From assembly GCF_003290085.1 (NCBI RefSeq), contig NZ_QMKJ01000001.1, positions 992,001 to 1,056,000 on the forward strand: a DNA stretch of 64,000 nucleotides, read 5' to 3'. The stretch is from Aliidiomarina sp. B3213 (GTDB taxonomy: Bacteria; Pseudomonadota; Gammaproteobacteria; Enterobacterales; Alteromonadaceae). The translations under genes were made by a program, and so were the position numbers. This document shows positions 56,601-64,000 of this stretch, piece after piece. How positions within the stretch are numbered: the stretch's first letter is position 1; every line of letters starts with the position of its first letter. The notes beneath the pieces are model-generated. The model had not been told where the DNA came from. It searched no databases and worked only from the letters and a program-made list of their open reading frames with translations.

Positions 56601-58105
56601 TCGACCTAAAGCAAGTGAACCCTAATGCTCTTGTTTCAGTGAAACTTGTTTCTGAACCAGGTATTGGAACTATTGCGACTGGCGTGGCTAAAGCCTATGC
56701 CGATTTAATTACTGTTTCTGGCTACGACGGTGGTACCGGCGCCAGCCCTTTAACGTCAGTTAAGTATGCCGGCTCGCCGTGGGAGCTAGGTCTTGCAGAG
56801 GTCCATGAGGCCTTAGTAAGTAATAACTTACGACATAAAGTACGCCTGCAAGTCGACGGCGGCCTGAAGACAGGCCTCGATGTAATTAAGGCCGCTATTC
56901 TAGGTGCTGAAAGCTTTGGCTTTGGCACTGGGCCAATGGTTGCACTGGGTTGTAAATACTTAAGAATTTGCCACTTAAACAACTGTGCAACAGGTATTGC
57001 TACACAAGACCGTCAACTTCGCGAAGAGTTCTACACGGGATTACCCGAGAAGGTTTCTCGTTATTTTGAGTTCCTTGGTGAAGAAGTACGTACTTACTTA
57101 TCCGCTTTAGGCGTTGAAAAGCTCACCGACCTTATTGGACGTATAGACCTTCTGCAGCTTGCAGAAAACCTGACCGACCGACAACGCTTAATTCAAGTGC
57201 AGCCGATACTCGACTCTGTACAAGTAAAATCTGCTAAAACCCTATTTTGCAGCGAGAACAATACACCAGACGATAAAGGGCAGCTTAATCAAACTTTATT
57301 AAGTAAGTTTCGAGCCGCGGTAGAACAAAAAGCTCCGCAAAAATTGAGCTTTAAGATTACTAACCAAGACCGTTCGGTAGGAGCTTCTTTGTCCGGCTTT
57401 ATTGCCCAAACGCACGGGCGCTTAGGGTTAACAGGAAGCCCTATACATGCAGAGTTTAAAGGCAACGCCGGACAAAGTTTTGGTGTTTGGAATGCTCCAG
57501 GCTTACACCTGAAATTAATAGGCGACGCGAACGACTATGTCGGCAAAGGTATGGCAGGTGGTCGTATTGTCGTTAAGTCCGCACGAGATTCAAAGCTGCC
57601 CTCACAACACGCGGTAAGCATGGGCAATACCTGTTTATATGGTGCTACTGGCGGCCGGCTGTATGCAGCTGGACACGCGGGCGAGCGGTTTGCAGTGCGT
57701 AATAGCGGTGCAATAGCCGTTATTGAAGGGGTTGGCGATCATGCTTGCGAGTATATGACCGGGGGCATAGTGGTGATTCTTGGCCCTACGGGAATTAACT
57801 TTGGCGCCGGCATGACTGGTGGACTTGCAATCGTTCATGACGCACAAAACAGCATCGCAAAGAAAATTAACCCTGAACTTGTTGAGGTGTTACCTCTTTC
57901 GTTAAATGTTTTGAAGGAGCATTTACGCGGGTTGTTACACGAACACTATGAAAGCACAGAGAGTGCGCATACCCATGAAATATTACGCAACTTCGACACC
58001 CATTTAGCACACTTCAAACTGGTAAAAGGTAAAGACACCGATGTCCATGACGTGTTGGGAAGAAGAGCCCGTGGAACAGAAGAAATTAGGGTACAGGTGT
58101 CGTAA
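53633..58105 (+). CDS. gltB: Glutamate synthase (NADPH) large subunit GltB
   Basis: This 1490-residue enzyme moves the amide of glutamine to 2-oxoglutarate. The N-terminal glutaminase nucleophile is Cys17 (DNCGFGLIAHT) after a 16-residue propeptide. The central and FMN-binding synthase domains include SGYDGGTGASPLTSVKYAGSPWELGLAE and the 3Fe-4S stretch CKYLRICHLNNCATGIATQ; a beta-helix domain with repeated Gly ends the protein (GGRIVVKSARDS). The ribosome site is AAAGGTG. gltD overlaps its stop (TAATG). Confidence 0.96.
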   Translation: MSLYSADTQANDAKDNCGFGLIAHTEGVRSHDIVSKSITAVSRMAHRGAVNADGKTGDGCGLLLQIPESFFQAIAEQQGWNLGKKFAVGQIFLSQDKQKSEYAKKVVETELQREMFTIHGWRLVPTEKEVLGELALDTCPDIQQIFISAQPGWRKKDVERRLFMAKRRIEKQLDNDPDFYICSLSCLVVVYKGLMQPKDLGTFFLDLSDDRLETSICVFHQRFSTNTKPRWPLAQPFRFLAHNGEINTVAGNRAWAKARAYKFHSPLLPDLHDAAPFVQERGSDSASLDNMLELLLAGGMDLFRAMRMLVPPAWQGNPTMPEELRAFYEFNSMHMEPWDGPAGVVMSNGRHAACSLDRNGLRPARYVLTEDHILTIASEVGIWDYEESKVVQKGRLGPGEMIAVDTYTGKIWNTAAVDQDLMSRHPYKDWLDEHIQRLTPFAELKAEKIGERLFDDTTMQVLQKAFVYTREEVEQVLFVLANDGHEATGSMGDDTPIAALSQKPRVFYDYFRQQFAQVTNPPIDPIRERHVMSLATCIGREKNIFNETAGYARRVLFESPVLMYTDLVQLKELEPEHYAWQSFSLNYDPKKQTLKEAVQELTNRVVTASKERNIVIIILSDRELETGQTYIPAAIATGAVQQALIENDLRCDTNIIVETASARDPHHFAVLIGVGATAVYPFLAYEVIEQLVSQEKIPLRARDAVENFRNGINKGLLKILSKMGISCVASYRGAGLFELLGVSKDIHQLCFPSCHLRLEGLPFEEIEKDTLALCQQARNTNLKLPHGGYLKFVYDGEYHAYNPGVVMTLQQAINQNSKHSYKEYTQQVNSRPVSMLRDLWTLNYPKDVSDVEPEPVENLYPRFDSAAMSIGALSPEAHEAIAVGMNTLGAFSNSGEGGEDPARFDSLRNSRIKQIASGRFGVTPHYLVNADVLQIKIAQGAKPGEGGQLPGEKVTAEIAKLRHSIPGVTLISPPPHHDIYSIEDLAQLIFDLKQVNPNALVSVKLVSEPGIGTIATGVAKAYADLITVSGYDGGTGASPLTSVKYAGSPWELGLAEVHEALVSNNLRHKVRLQVDGGLKTGLDVIKAAILGAESFGFGTGPMVALGCKYLRICHLNNCATGIATQDRQLREEFYTGLPEKVSRYFEFLGEEVRTYLSALGVEKLTDLIGRIDLLQLAENLTDRQRLIQVQPILDSVQVKSAKTLFCSENNTPDDKGQLNQTLLSKFRAAVEQKAPQKLSFKITNQDRSVGASLSGFIAQTHGRLGLTGSPIHAEFKGNAGQSFGVWNAPGLHLKLIGDANDYVGKGMAGGRIVVKSARDSKLPSQHAVSMGNTCLYGATGGRLYAAGHAGERFAVRNSGAIAVIEGVGDHACEYMTGGIVVILGPTGINFGAGMTGGLAIVHDAQNSIAKKINPELVEVLPLSLNVLKEHLRGLLHEHYESTESAHTHEILRNFDTHLAHFKLVKGKDTDVHDVLGRRARGTEEIRVQVS

Positions 58106-59520
58106 TGAATAAAAACATATATCAATTTGTAGATGTAAGCAGAGCAGAGCCACCGAAGCGTTCATATAGCGAACGCGCTATTGAGTTTGTGGAAATTTAT
58201 CACCCCCAAGAACAAGAACAGGTTGCAGGACAAGCTGACCGCTGTATCGACTGCGGAAACCCTTATTGTGAGTGGAAGTGCCCGGTACATAACTATATTC
58301 CTCAATGGCTAGAACTTGCAGCTCAAGGGCGAGTCATCGAGGCCGCAGAACTCTCTCATCAAACTAATAGCCTGCCGGAAGTATGTGGCCGTGTGTGCCC
58401 GCAAGACCGTCTTTGTGAGGGAGCCTGTACACTTAATGATAGCTTCGGTGCAGTAACCATTGGCGCAATAGAGAAGTACATTACTGACACAGCATTAGCC
58501 CAAGGTTGGCGACCTGACGTTTCGCATGTGGAAAAACTCGACTTTAGAGTGGCAGTCATTGGCGCGGGTCCCGCCGGCTTGGCTTGCGCCGATGTACTAG
58601 CACGACAAGGTATTTCCGCAACAGTATTCGACAAACACCCAGAGATTGGCGGGCTACTCACTTTCGGTATTCCTAGTTTTAAACTCGAAAAGTCGGTGAT
58701 GACCCAGCGGCGAGAAATATTTGAAAGCATGGGCATTGAATTTAAGTTGAACTGCGAAGTGGGTAAAGACACCAGCTTCGAGAAACTAGAAGCTGAATAC
58801 GATGCGGTATTTCTCGCCCTTGGCACGTATAAAGCCATCGATGGAGGTTTACCGGGTATCGAAACCAGAGGAGTTTACCCTGCATTACCCTATTTAATTG
58901 GCAATACAGCAAAGGTAATGAACCTCACCCTGCCCGACTACCCGTACATAGATATGGTCGACAAACAGGTACTCGTTCTAGGAGGTGGCGACACCTCTAT
59001 GGATTGCGTAAGAACTGCAATACGTCAGCAAGCCTCAAAAGTTACCTGCGCCTATCGACGCGACAGAGTGAATATGCCCGGTTCGCAAAAAGAACTACAG
59101 AATGCTGAAGAGGAAGGAGTGCACTTTCAGTTTAATGCGCAGCCTGTAGAAGTATTAGAACAGAACGGGGAGGTAAGCGGTGTAAGGTTCGTAAAAACAC
59201 AGCTTAGTGAACCCGACGAGCATGGTCGTAAACGTCCAGAGGCGGTCCCTAACTCCGAGTTTGTTATTGAAGCCGACGCAGTTATTCTTGCATTTGGTTA
59301 TCTTGCCAACCCTCCTGAATGGATAGATAAAGCAGGTATTAAGTTAGGTAAGAATTCCTTAGTTACAGCTACCGAAAGTAGTGCGTTTCCCATGCAAACC
59401 TCGAACGAGAAGATATTTGCAGGTGGCGACATGGTGCTCGGTGCCGATTTGGTGGTAACAGCCATTGCACAGGGGCGGAAGGCAGCTGATGGGATATATG
59501 CTTGGCTTATGCGCGGGTAG
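58105..59520 (+). CDS. gltD: Glutamate synthase small subunit GltD
   Basis: This 471-residue flavoprotein passes NADPH electrons to GltB. It has N-terminal cysteine clusters (CIDCGNPYCEWKCPVHN; CGRVCPQDRLCEGACTL), an FAD fold ([21 protein letters not shown]) and an NAD(P)-binding fold (VLVLGGGDTSMDCVRTAIRQ). The start shares one base with the gltB stop. A terminator follows immediately. Confidence 0.96.
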   Translation: MNKNIYQFVDVSRAEPPKRSYSERAIEFVEIYHPQEQEQVAGQADRCIDCGNPYCEWKCPVHNYIPQWLELAAQGRVIEAAELSHQTNSLPEVCGRVCPQDRLCEGACTLNDSFGAVTIGAIEKYITDTALAQGWRPDVSHVEKLDFRVAVIGAGPAGLACADVLARQGISATVFDKHPEIGGLLTFGIPSFKLEKSVMTQRREIFESMGIEFKLNCEVGKDTSFEKLEAEYDAVFLALGTYKAIDGGLPGIETRGVYPALPYLIGNTAKVMNLTLPDYPYIDMVDKQVLVLGGGDTSMDCVRTAIRQQASKVTCAYRRDRVNMPGSQKELQNAEEEGVHFQFNAQPVEVLEQNGEVSGVRFVKTQLSEPDEHGRKRPEAVPNSEFVIEADAVILAFGYLANPPEWIDKAGIKLGKNSLVTATESSAFPMQTSNEKIFAGGDMVLGADLVVTAIAQGRKAADGIYAWLMRG

Positions 59521-59529
59521 ATACAAAAA

Positions 59530-59552
59530 AACCGCCTGTTAGGCGGTTCTTT
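59530..59552 (+). terminator. Rho-independent terminator after gltD
   Basis: Stem AACCGCCT/AGGCGGTT (59530-59537 and 59541-59548), 3-nt loop, followed by CTTTT. The stem extends with ATACAAAA/TTTTGTAT outside. Confidence 0.85.
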
Positions 59553-59558
59553 TGTATC

Positions 59559-59649
59559 TGGCGGATAGGGAGGGATTCGAACCCTCGATACGGGGTTACC
59601 GTATACACACTTTCCAGGCGTGCTCCTTCAACCACTCGGACACCTATCC
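59559..59649 (-). tRNA. serX: tRNA-Ser (GGA)
   Basis: A 91-nt class II tRNA on the minus strand with acceptor GGATAGG/CCTATCC, anticodon loop CTGGAAA (anticodon GGA), a long variable arm (TATACGGTAACCCCGTAT region), T-loop GGTTCGAATCC and encoded CCA. It converges on gltD. Confidence 0.96.
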
Positions 59650-59700
59650 TGCAAGGCGCGTATAGTACGGAATTGCGAGATCTGAGTCAACGCGTTGCCG

Positions 59701-60222
59701 TTAATTTTCCCTTACTAATAAAAACGGATACATGGCCATCATCGCATCCGGCCCCGGCACGCCCACATCAATAAAAACTGAATTCGCTAATCCATCTTGC
59801 GTCGTTGGCGTGCTCGTCCACAGCACTGTGTTACCCGCAACACCCGGGAAGATGTTCTCATTTAAAGCCGAGCCCTCGCACTGTAATTCTAAAATACTCA
59901 CCAGCTCATTCACATTCGGCAAGCGCCAGTCTGAGTAACCTCCAACACTCTCTCCCGAGGCAGTCAAGTGAGCCTGCTCCCAACTTTCCTCAAACGCCGC
60001 TCCATCGCAAGTACCACCCAACATATGCGTCTGACCCGCCAAACACACACTCCACATTAAACCGGTGTCAGTGTCTGTTACCGTGCCATCGCCATGCACC
60101 TCAAAATCAGCATCCGGAGCTGTCGCCGTAATGTTCGCATTACATGACTGCTGCCCATACGCACCCGCTGTCATCAACATTAAACCAAGAGCCAAGCCTA
60201 CTTTTTTGATTGAACCTTTCAT
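59701..60222 (-). CDS. Secreted DUF1566 (Lcl-type C-terminal) protein
   Basis: This 173-residue protein has a signal peptide (MKGSIKKVGLALGLMLMTAG, cut near AYGQ) and a DUF1566 domain (VTDTDTGLMWSVC; YSDWRLPNVNELVSILE; LWTSTP). These domains occur in secreted or surface proteins with lectin-like or adhesive roles. The start at 60222 has GGAGAG upstream; the frame runs further back into the large gene but that is not used. It lies 14 nt after the large gene and carries the same C-terminal domain. Confidence 0.82.
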   Translation of the reverse strand: MKGSIKKVGLALGLMLMTAGAYGQQSCNANITATAPDADFEVHGDGTVTDTDTGLMWSVCLAGQTHMLGGTCDGAAFEESWEQAHLTASGESVGGYSDWRLPNVNELVSILELQCEGSALNENIFPGVAGNTVLWTSTPTTQDGLANSVFIDVGVPGPDAMMAMYPFLLVREN

Positions 60223-60236
60223 CTTCACTCTCCCTA

Positions 60237-63200
60237 TTAATCCGCGCGAACCGGCATCACTAGACCAACATCTGACTTTAAGCACGCGCTCACACTCGGC
60301 TGCACACCCGGCATCATACAAAACACCTCAGCCACACTCTGACTCAGCGTGTTCGCCGTCCAATAAGGCGTCATCGGTACGATATGCGGGAAGTAGTCCG
60401 CATCCACCCGGTGCTCACTACCAAACAGGTCATACATTTCCGGCATGGTTGGTAAACGCCAGTCCGTAAAGCCACAGTGCGCACTCGCATTAAGCTCTGC
60501 AACATAGCTTTCGGTATTACAAATACCGTCCACACACGCGAATGGCGGTACAGCCATCGTGTCTTCTTCTAACCCTGCATCTCCACCGTTCTCAGTAGGC
60601 GTTGAGTTATACCAAGTGTAGAAGTTCTCTTTATGACGATAATTCGTTACATCGTTCACCCGGCTGTCCCAAACTAAACCGGTCACGTTGTCTTGCACAC
60701 AGCTCCATTGGGTGCCTACAACTTCATTACCACCATTGTCCCAAGCTTGATCTTGTACCGTTAACGCAACTCCACCTGCATTGAGCTTGGTTAAGTCTAA
60801 GCTACCCGCACCGTCACCTTCTTTCGTCAGGTTACTATTCGCTAGGTCTGCGTCACGTCCATGCTCTGCATCTTGGTCGGGCACCATAAAGTTCAGGCAG
60901 CTCACATTCGCACTCATTGCACTGGCACAATTCGTAGCGCCAGTGTCGTTCAGGCCACCTGCAGATGCTCCTGCACTTACCGGCGTGGCGCTCACTTGGG
61001 CACTGCCATCACTTTCAAACGCACCTTGTACAGTGGTGACTTTAAAGAAGTACTCAACATCATTATCTAAACCCTGCACCGTACCGATCACCGTACCGAT
61101 GGAGCTCGGGAAGGTGGTCACGCCACCGCCATCTAGACTCGCGTAGTTCTCAACGTTCGTAATACTTTCTTTGGCATAATAAACCTGATAAGAATCCGCA
61201 TCAGCAACCGAATCAAAGTATATCGTGACCATGCCATCACCCGCTTGCGTACTCAGGTTAGTTGGTGCGTCGATTTGTAGCTTTAATGTCGCATCCAGCG
61301 AGCAATCCGCGGTAATACCTGAGACAGCGTACACATTTCCTGAGTCAGTGTAATCACACCCCGTTACCGAATTCACTTCATAGTCGCTTGGCACCGTCAA
61401 AGTAAACTCAATAGCTTCTTCCTGACCATGCGTGAACGTAGCTGATTCTGGACTCCAAGATCCACCGTTATCAGCAGATGTCGTGATTTGGTATTGCTTG
61501 AGCTCAAACACAATCTGCACCGTGCAGTCTGCAACCACGGGCGCGGAAACAAGGCCAATAATTTCCTGGACTGGATTTTGAGTAAAGCCACCGCAGCCCT
61601 CTGCAGAAGCTAGGTTGTAACCCGTTGCCGCAGCCGCGAATAACCCAACCGTTTGACCGTGATTTACTTGAATACTATCTGGCATCGGTTGGGAGAAGAT
61701 ATCCGTAATAACGCCTTCCCCAACTCTATTGAAATTCACCGTGTACTGCTTTATTTCAAAAGCGAATTCATAAGCGCAATTATCCGCAGTCACTGGGCCA
61801 ATCACGATTGGATTTGCATTTATGTCGCTCTTAAGCTGACCGCATCCTTCAGAGATCGTAGGCGCGCTTAAAAGATATCCGTCATTTGGAGTGACATTGA
61901 ATGACACATCCTGACCATGCAGAACAGTCGATGAGGCCGCACTCACACTTCCGCCGGCCGTGTTAGTCACAATTGCTGAGACTTGATACTCTATAGCTTC
62001 GAAAACAACATCAATAGTACAGTCCGCGACAATGGGCTCCGTACTGTAGATATCCGCATCCACGCTTGGATCTGTTATATCGCTCAGCGTTACACTACAA
62101 CCTTGTATTGAACCTAACGTAAGTCCATTGTCGGGAACCGCGACTACATATAAATTATTTCCAAAAACCACGTCGGCTGGAAAATCTGTTCCGAGCGAGT
62201 TTTGAACTTGACCACTCCCAGTTTGATTCAAAGAAACGACATAAGTAATCAGGTCAAATTCAACAGCAACCGAACAATTATTCTCCACGGAAGCAATTGA
62301 GTACGTGTTACCACTTAACTCGCCGGAGCAACCTTGCGCAGTAATTTTGCCAATGGTCGAGTTCTCCTCTGGCGTAATGGTAAAGGATGCACTTTGACCA
62401 TGCTCAACGGTGGGTGAGCTGGGTATAACCGAGCCCGAGCCGGCACCCCTGCGCACACCCGTTAGGTTATAAATAGCCGTTTCGAAGTTTGCACTGACAT
62501 GACAGACTTCAGTGATAGTGCCTGTGGTAAATGTATTGGTTGTTGAATTAAACTGACCTCCACAACCGGTAACGTTGTCAACTTGGTAGCCCCCGTAGGG
62601 AGAGACTGTAAACGTTGTTGTGGAACCATAATCTACAACCCTACTACTAGGTGTAATCCTTCCCCCCGCACCTGCAGAAGCGGTCACAGTAATTGACTGC
62701 AAAGAAAAAGTCGCAGAAACCGTACAGTTGCCCGTAATAGGTCCTGCGGTGTATACAAAGCCAGCGAGCGCCCCTGGACACCCGGATACAGTATCGATTT
62801 GGTAACCCGTCTGGGGGGATATGGTAAATGCCACTGTTTCGTTTGTACGCACATCACGGGAAGTGGGTGAAATGGTTCCACCCTCACCGGCGGACGTAGA
62901 AACCATGTAAGGCATTTCATTAAACGATGCGGTTACTTGGCAGTCAGCATTAATGGGTCCTGTCCTATAAGTATTACCCGAAAGACTTCCCCCACAGCCA
63001 CTTACCGCACCAATCTCAAAATTCTGCTCAGGAGTAAGTTCAAAGCTTGTCGTGTTTCCAGGTTGTACATCTCTAGCAGGAGGCGTTATGGTGCCACCTG
63101 CCCCCTCAACTTGGGCGGTAACGGTATAAGAGCCAAGTACGGGCGTAAGCGTGCAATGTTCCAAAACATGGGGAACAGAAACAACCGTTTTGCTCTCGTT

Positions 63201-64000
63201 AAGGGTAGCGCCATCACAGCCAGTAATTCCTTCTACCAAAACACCCTGTGGAATTGAAATACTGAATTCGGCGCCCAAGTTTCTGTGAACTTCTAGTGAC
63301 CGAGGCGCAAAAGTTATGCCCCCCACCCTTTCAGTGCTCACCTGATACTTGTGGGGGTGGTTCAGGAGGATTGTGCAGGAAGTAGAGTTTTCATTATAGT
63401 TCAGAGAAAAGTACGCTACCGTACTCACCCACATAGCAAGAGAATTTTCCCCACTTTTCGCTATTGCACAACCAACGGTGAAGTACATAGATTCAAGAAT
63501 TTGAGCAGTTGGACAGATAACATCACATCTCTCAAAGTAAGAGGGACTGTAAGCCACAACTAGATTTATATCATTGCCAGTATTAGTTTCTACAAGTGAA
63601 CTATTGTGAACGTCGAAAAACCCCTCCCCAACGTCATCGGTCTGAATAATTGTCACCCCCTCTCCCACTTTCGTAAACACAAGCGGATCTTCTATAATTC
63701 CGTTTCTTTCACCATCACTGTCACCGAGCTCACCATCAGTAATGGTGAGTTCAATACTCAACCCATCATCACCGTATGTGAACATCTCAAAGGGTAGGTA
63801 GTACCAAGTTGGCTCGGCTCCAGCACTTTCCGGACCAAACTTCATTGGGCGATCGCCTAGCCCAATCGGTTCATCATAAGTAATGGTAATGGTCGCTGTG
63901 TCACCCGGGGTTTCGAGCTTTACAGAGTATTCTAGGAGTGAAGAACTCGGGTTGATATTTTCTGGCAAAGGCGCAGGAAGATTAGCGGCACCTCCCGTTG
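60237..64000 (-). CDS. Large repeat-rich surface protein with Fn3 and DUF1566 (5' end outside window)
   Basis: The frame is open to the window edge, so the N-terminus lies outside; 1243 residues follow the first possible start (TTG at 63968), and coordinates are given from the edge. The visible N-terminal part (about residues 10-90) resembles a choice-of-anchor U domain (DGLSIELTITDGELGDSDGERNGIIEDP). Nine repeats of about 70-80 residues (about 207-897) look like InlB-B/Flg_new type bacterial repeats (GGTITP..V..G.T..FTISP..GYQIDTVSGC). Each has two Cys, one in GCGG and one in ADC, perhaps a disulfide. An Fn3 domain (900-998) and DUF1566 (about 1090-1240) end it. Its role may be adhesion. Confidence 0.85.
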   Translation of the reverse strand, partial: TGGAANLPAPLPENINPSSSLLEYSVKLETPGDTATITITYDEPIGLGDRPMKFGPESAGAEPTWYYLPFEMFTYGDDGLSIELTITDGELGDSDGERNGIIEDPLVFTKVGEGVTIIQTDDVGEGFFDVHNSSLVETNTGNDINLVVAYSPSYFERCDVICPTAQILESMYFTVGCAIAKSGENSLAMWVSTVAYFSLNYNENSTSCTILLNHPHKYQVSTERVGGITFAPRSLEVHRNLGAEFSISIPQGVLVEGITGCDGATLNESKTVVSVPHVLEHCTLTPVLGSYTVTAQVEGAGGTITPPARDVQPGNTTSFELTPEQNFEIGAVSGCGGSLSGNTYRTGPINADCQVTASFNEMPYMVSTSAGEGGTISPTSRDVRTNETVAFTISPQTGYQIDTVSGCPGALAGFVYTAGPITGNCTVSATFSLQSITVTASAGAGGRITPSSRVVDYGSTTTFTVSPYGGYQVDNVTGCGGQFNSTTNTFTTGTITEVCHVSANFETAIYNLTGVRRGAGSGSVIPSSPTVEHGQSASFTITPEENSTIGKITAQGCSGELSGNTYSIASVENNCSVAVEFDLITYVVSLNQTGSGQVQNSLGTDFPADVVFGNNLYVVAVPDNGLTLGSIQGCSVTLSDITDPSVDADIYSTEPIVADCTIDVVFEAIEYQVSAIVTNTAGGSVSAASSTVLHGQDVSFNVTPNDGYLLSAPTISEGCGQLKSDINANPIVIGPVTADNCAYEFAFEIKQYTVNFNRVGEGVITDIFSQPMPDSIQVNHGQTVGLFAAAATGYNLASAEGCGGFTQNPVQEIIGLVSAPVVADCTVQIVFELKQYQITTSADNGGSWSPESATFTHGQEEAIEFTLTVPSDYEVNSVTGCDYTDSGNVYAVSGITADCSLDATLKLQIDAPTNLSTQAGDGMVTIYFDSVADADSYQVYYAKESITNVENYASLDGGGVTTFPSSIGTVIGTVQGLDNDVEYFFKVTTVQGAFESDGSAQVSATPVSAGASAGGLNDTGATNCASAMSANVSCLNFMVPDQDAEHGRDADLANSNLTKEGDGAGSLDLTKLNAGGVALTVQDQAWDNGGNEVVGTQWSCVQDNVTGLVWDSRVNDVTNYRHKENFYTWYNSTPTENGGDAGLEEDTMAVPPFACVDGICNTESYVAELNASAHCGFTDWRLPTMPEMYDLFGSEHRVDADYFPHIVPMTPYWTANTLSQSVAEVFCMMPGVQPSVSACLKSDVGLVMPVRAD

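Noticed and set aside
60237-63968. DNA-level tandem repeat array in the large surface protein gene.
   Set aside because: The repeats are clear only at protein level; their DNA has diverged, so I do not list a nucleotide repeat.

Overview
The window looks like a contiguous piece of a marine gammaproteobacterial chromosome, probably an Alteromonadales/Idiomarina-like organism. This is inferred from gene content: a MotX-type sodium-driven flagellar protein, proBA and gltBD order, TmcA, the carboxy(nor)spermidine polyamine route, several photolyases and TonB/Fur iron uptake. Coding density is high and base composition is even. I saw no insertion sequence, prophage, integron or CRISPR array. Most genes are recognisable housekeeping or core accessory genes.

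Layout. 1-8.3 kb: nhaP2-like antiporter (3' end at the window edge), rdgB-hemW, trmB, mutY, yggX and proBA with ArgR-like boxes upstream. 8.4-13.8 kb: tRNA-Phe, a cold-shock gene with a long leader, a TonB receptor, a DUF2157 membrane protein, a secreted dienelactone hydrolase and a VOC protein. 13.9-18.6 kb: a Fur-boxed ferric-iron ABC operon (fbpABC-like) and an orphan family-3 solute-binding lipoprotein. 18.7-23.4 kb: a compact second-messenger operon of GAF-HD-GYP, metallo-beta-lactamase-fold phosphodiesterase and CHASE2-class III cyclase. 23.4-27 kb: DUF3429, a CaCA antiporter, dGTPase and RsuA. 27-32.1 kb: a light and DNA-repair operon with three different photolyase/cryptochrome lineages, a 46-residue DUF2256 zinc-finger protein and a flavin-reductase-like protein. 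32.1-38.7 kb: glutamate dehydrogenase, FadH, a membrane protein, a PQQ sugar dehydrogenase and an aldehyde dehydrogenase. 38.7-47.5 kb: a CnoX-like thioredoxin, DUF4442, TmcA, carboxynorspermidine synthase and NspC, and small enzymes. 47.4-52 kb: motX, then GAPDH-murB-birA-coaX. 52-53.3 kb: two bacterioferritins and Bfd behind a Fur box. 53.6-59.6 kb: gltBD and tRNA-Ser. 59.7-64 kb: two DUF1566 proteins, one a large repeat protein cut by the window edge.

The most interesting unexplained signal is between bfd and gltB. A minus-strand transcript of about 124 nt is framed by a good sigma-70 promoter and a strong terminator, contains six GGA motifs (two in hexaloops of short hairpins), and has a GacA-box-like palindrome about 57 bp upstream of its start. 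This is the architecture of a CsrA/RsmA-sequestering RNA (RsmY/CsrB type). Other points of interest are the photolyase cluster, the complementary residue losses in the two bacterioferritins, the cyclase/phosphodiesterase/HD-GYP cluster and a set of candidate Fur sites linking the iron genes.

All calls rest on reading the sequence and remembered family motifs. No database search was run.
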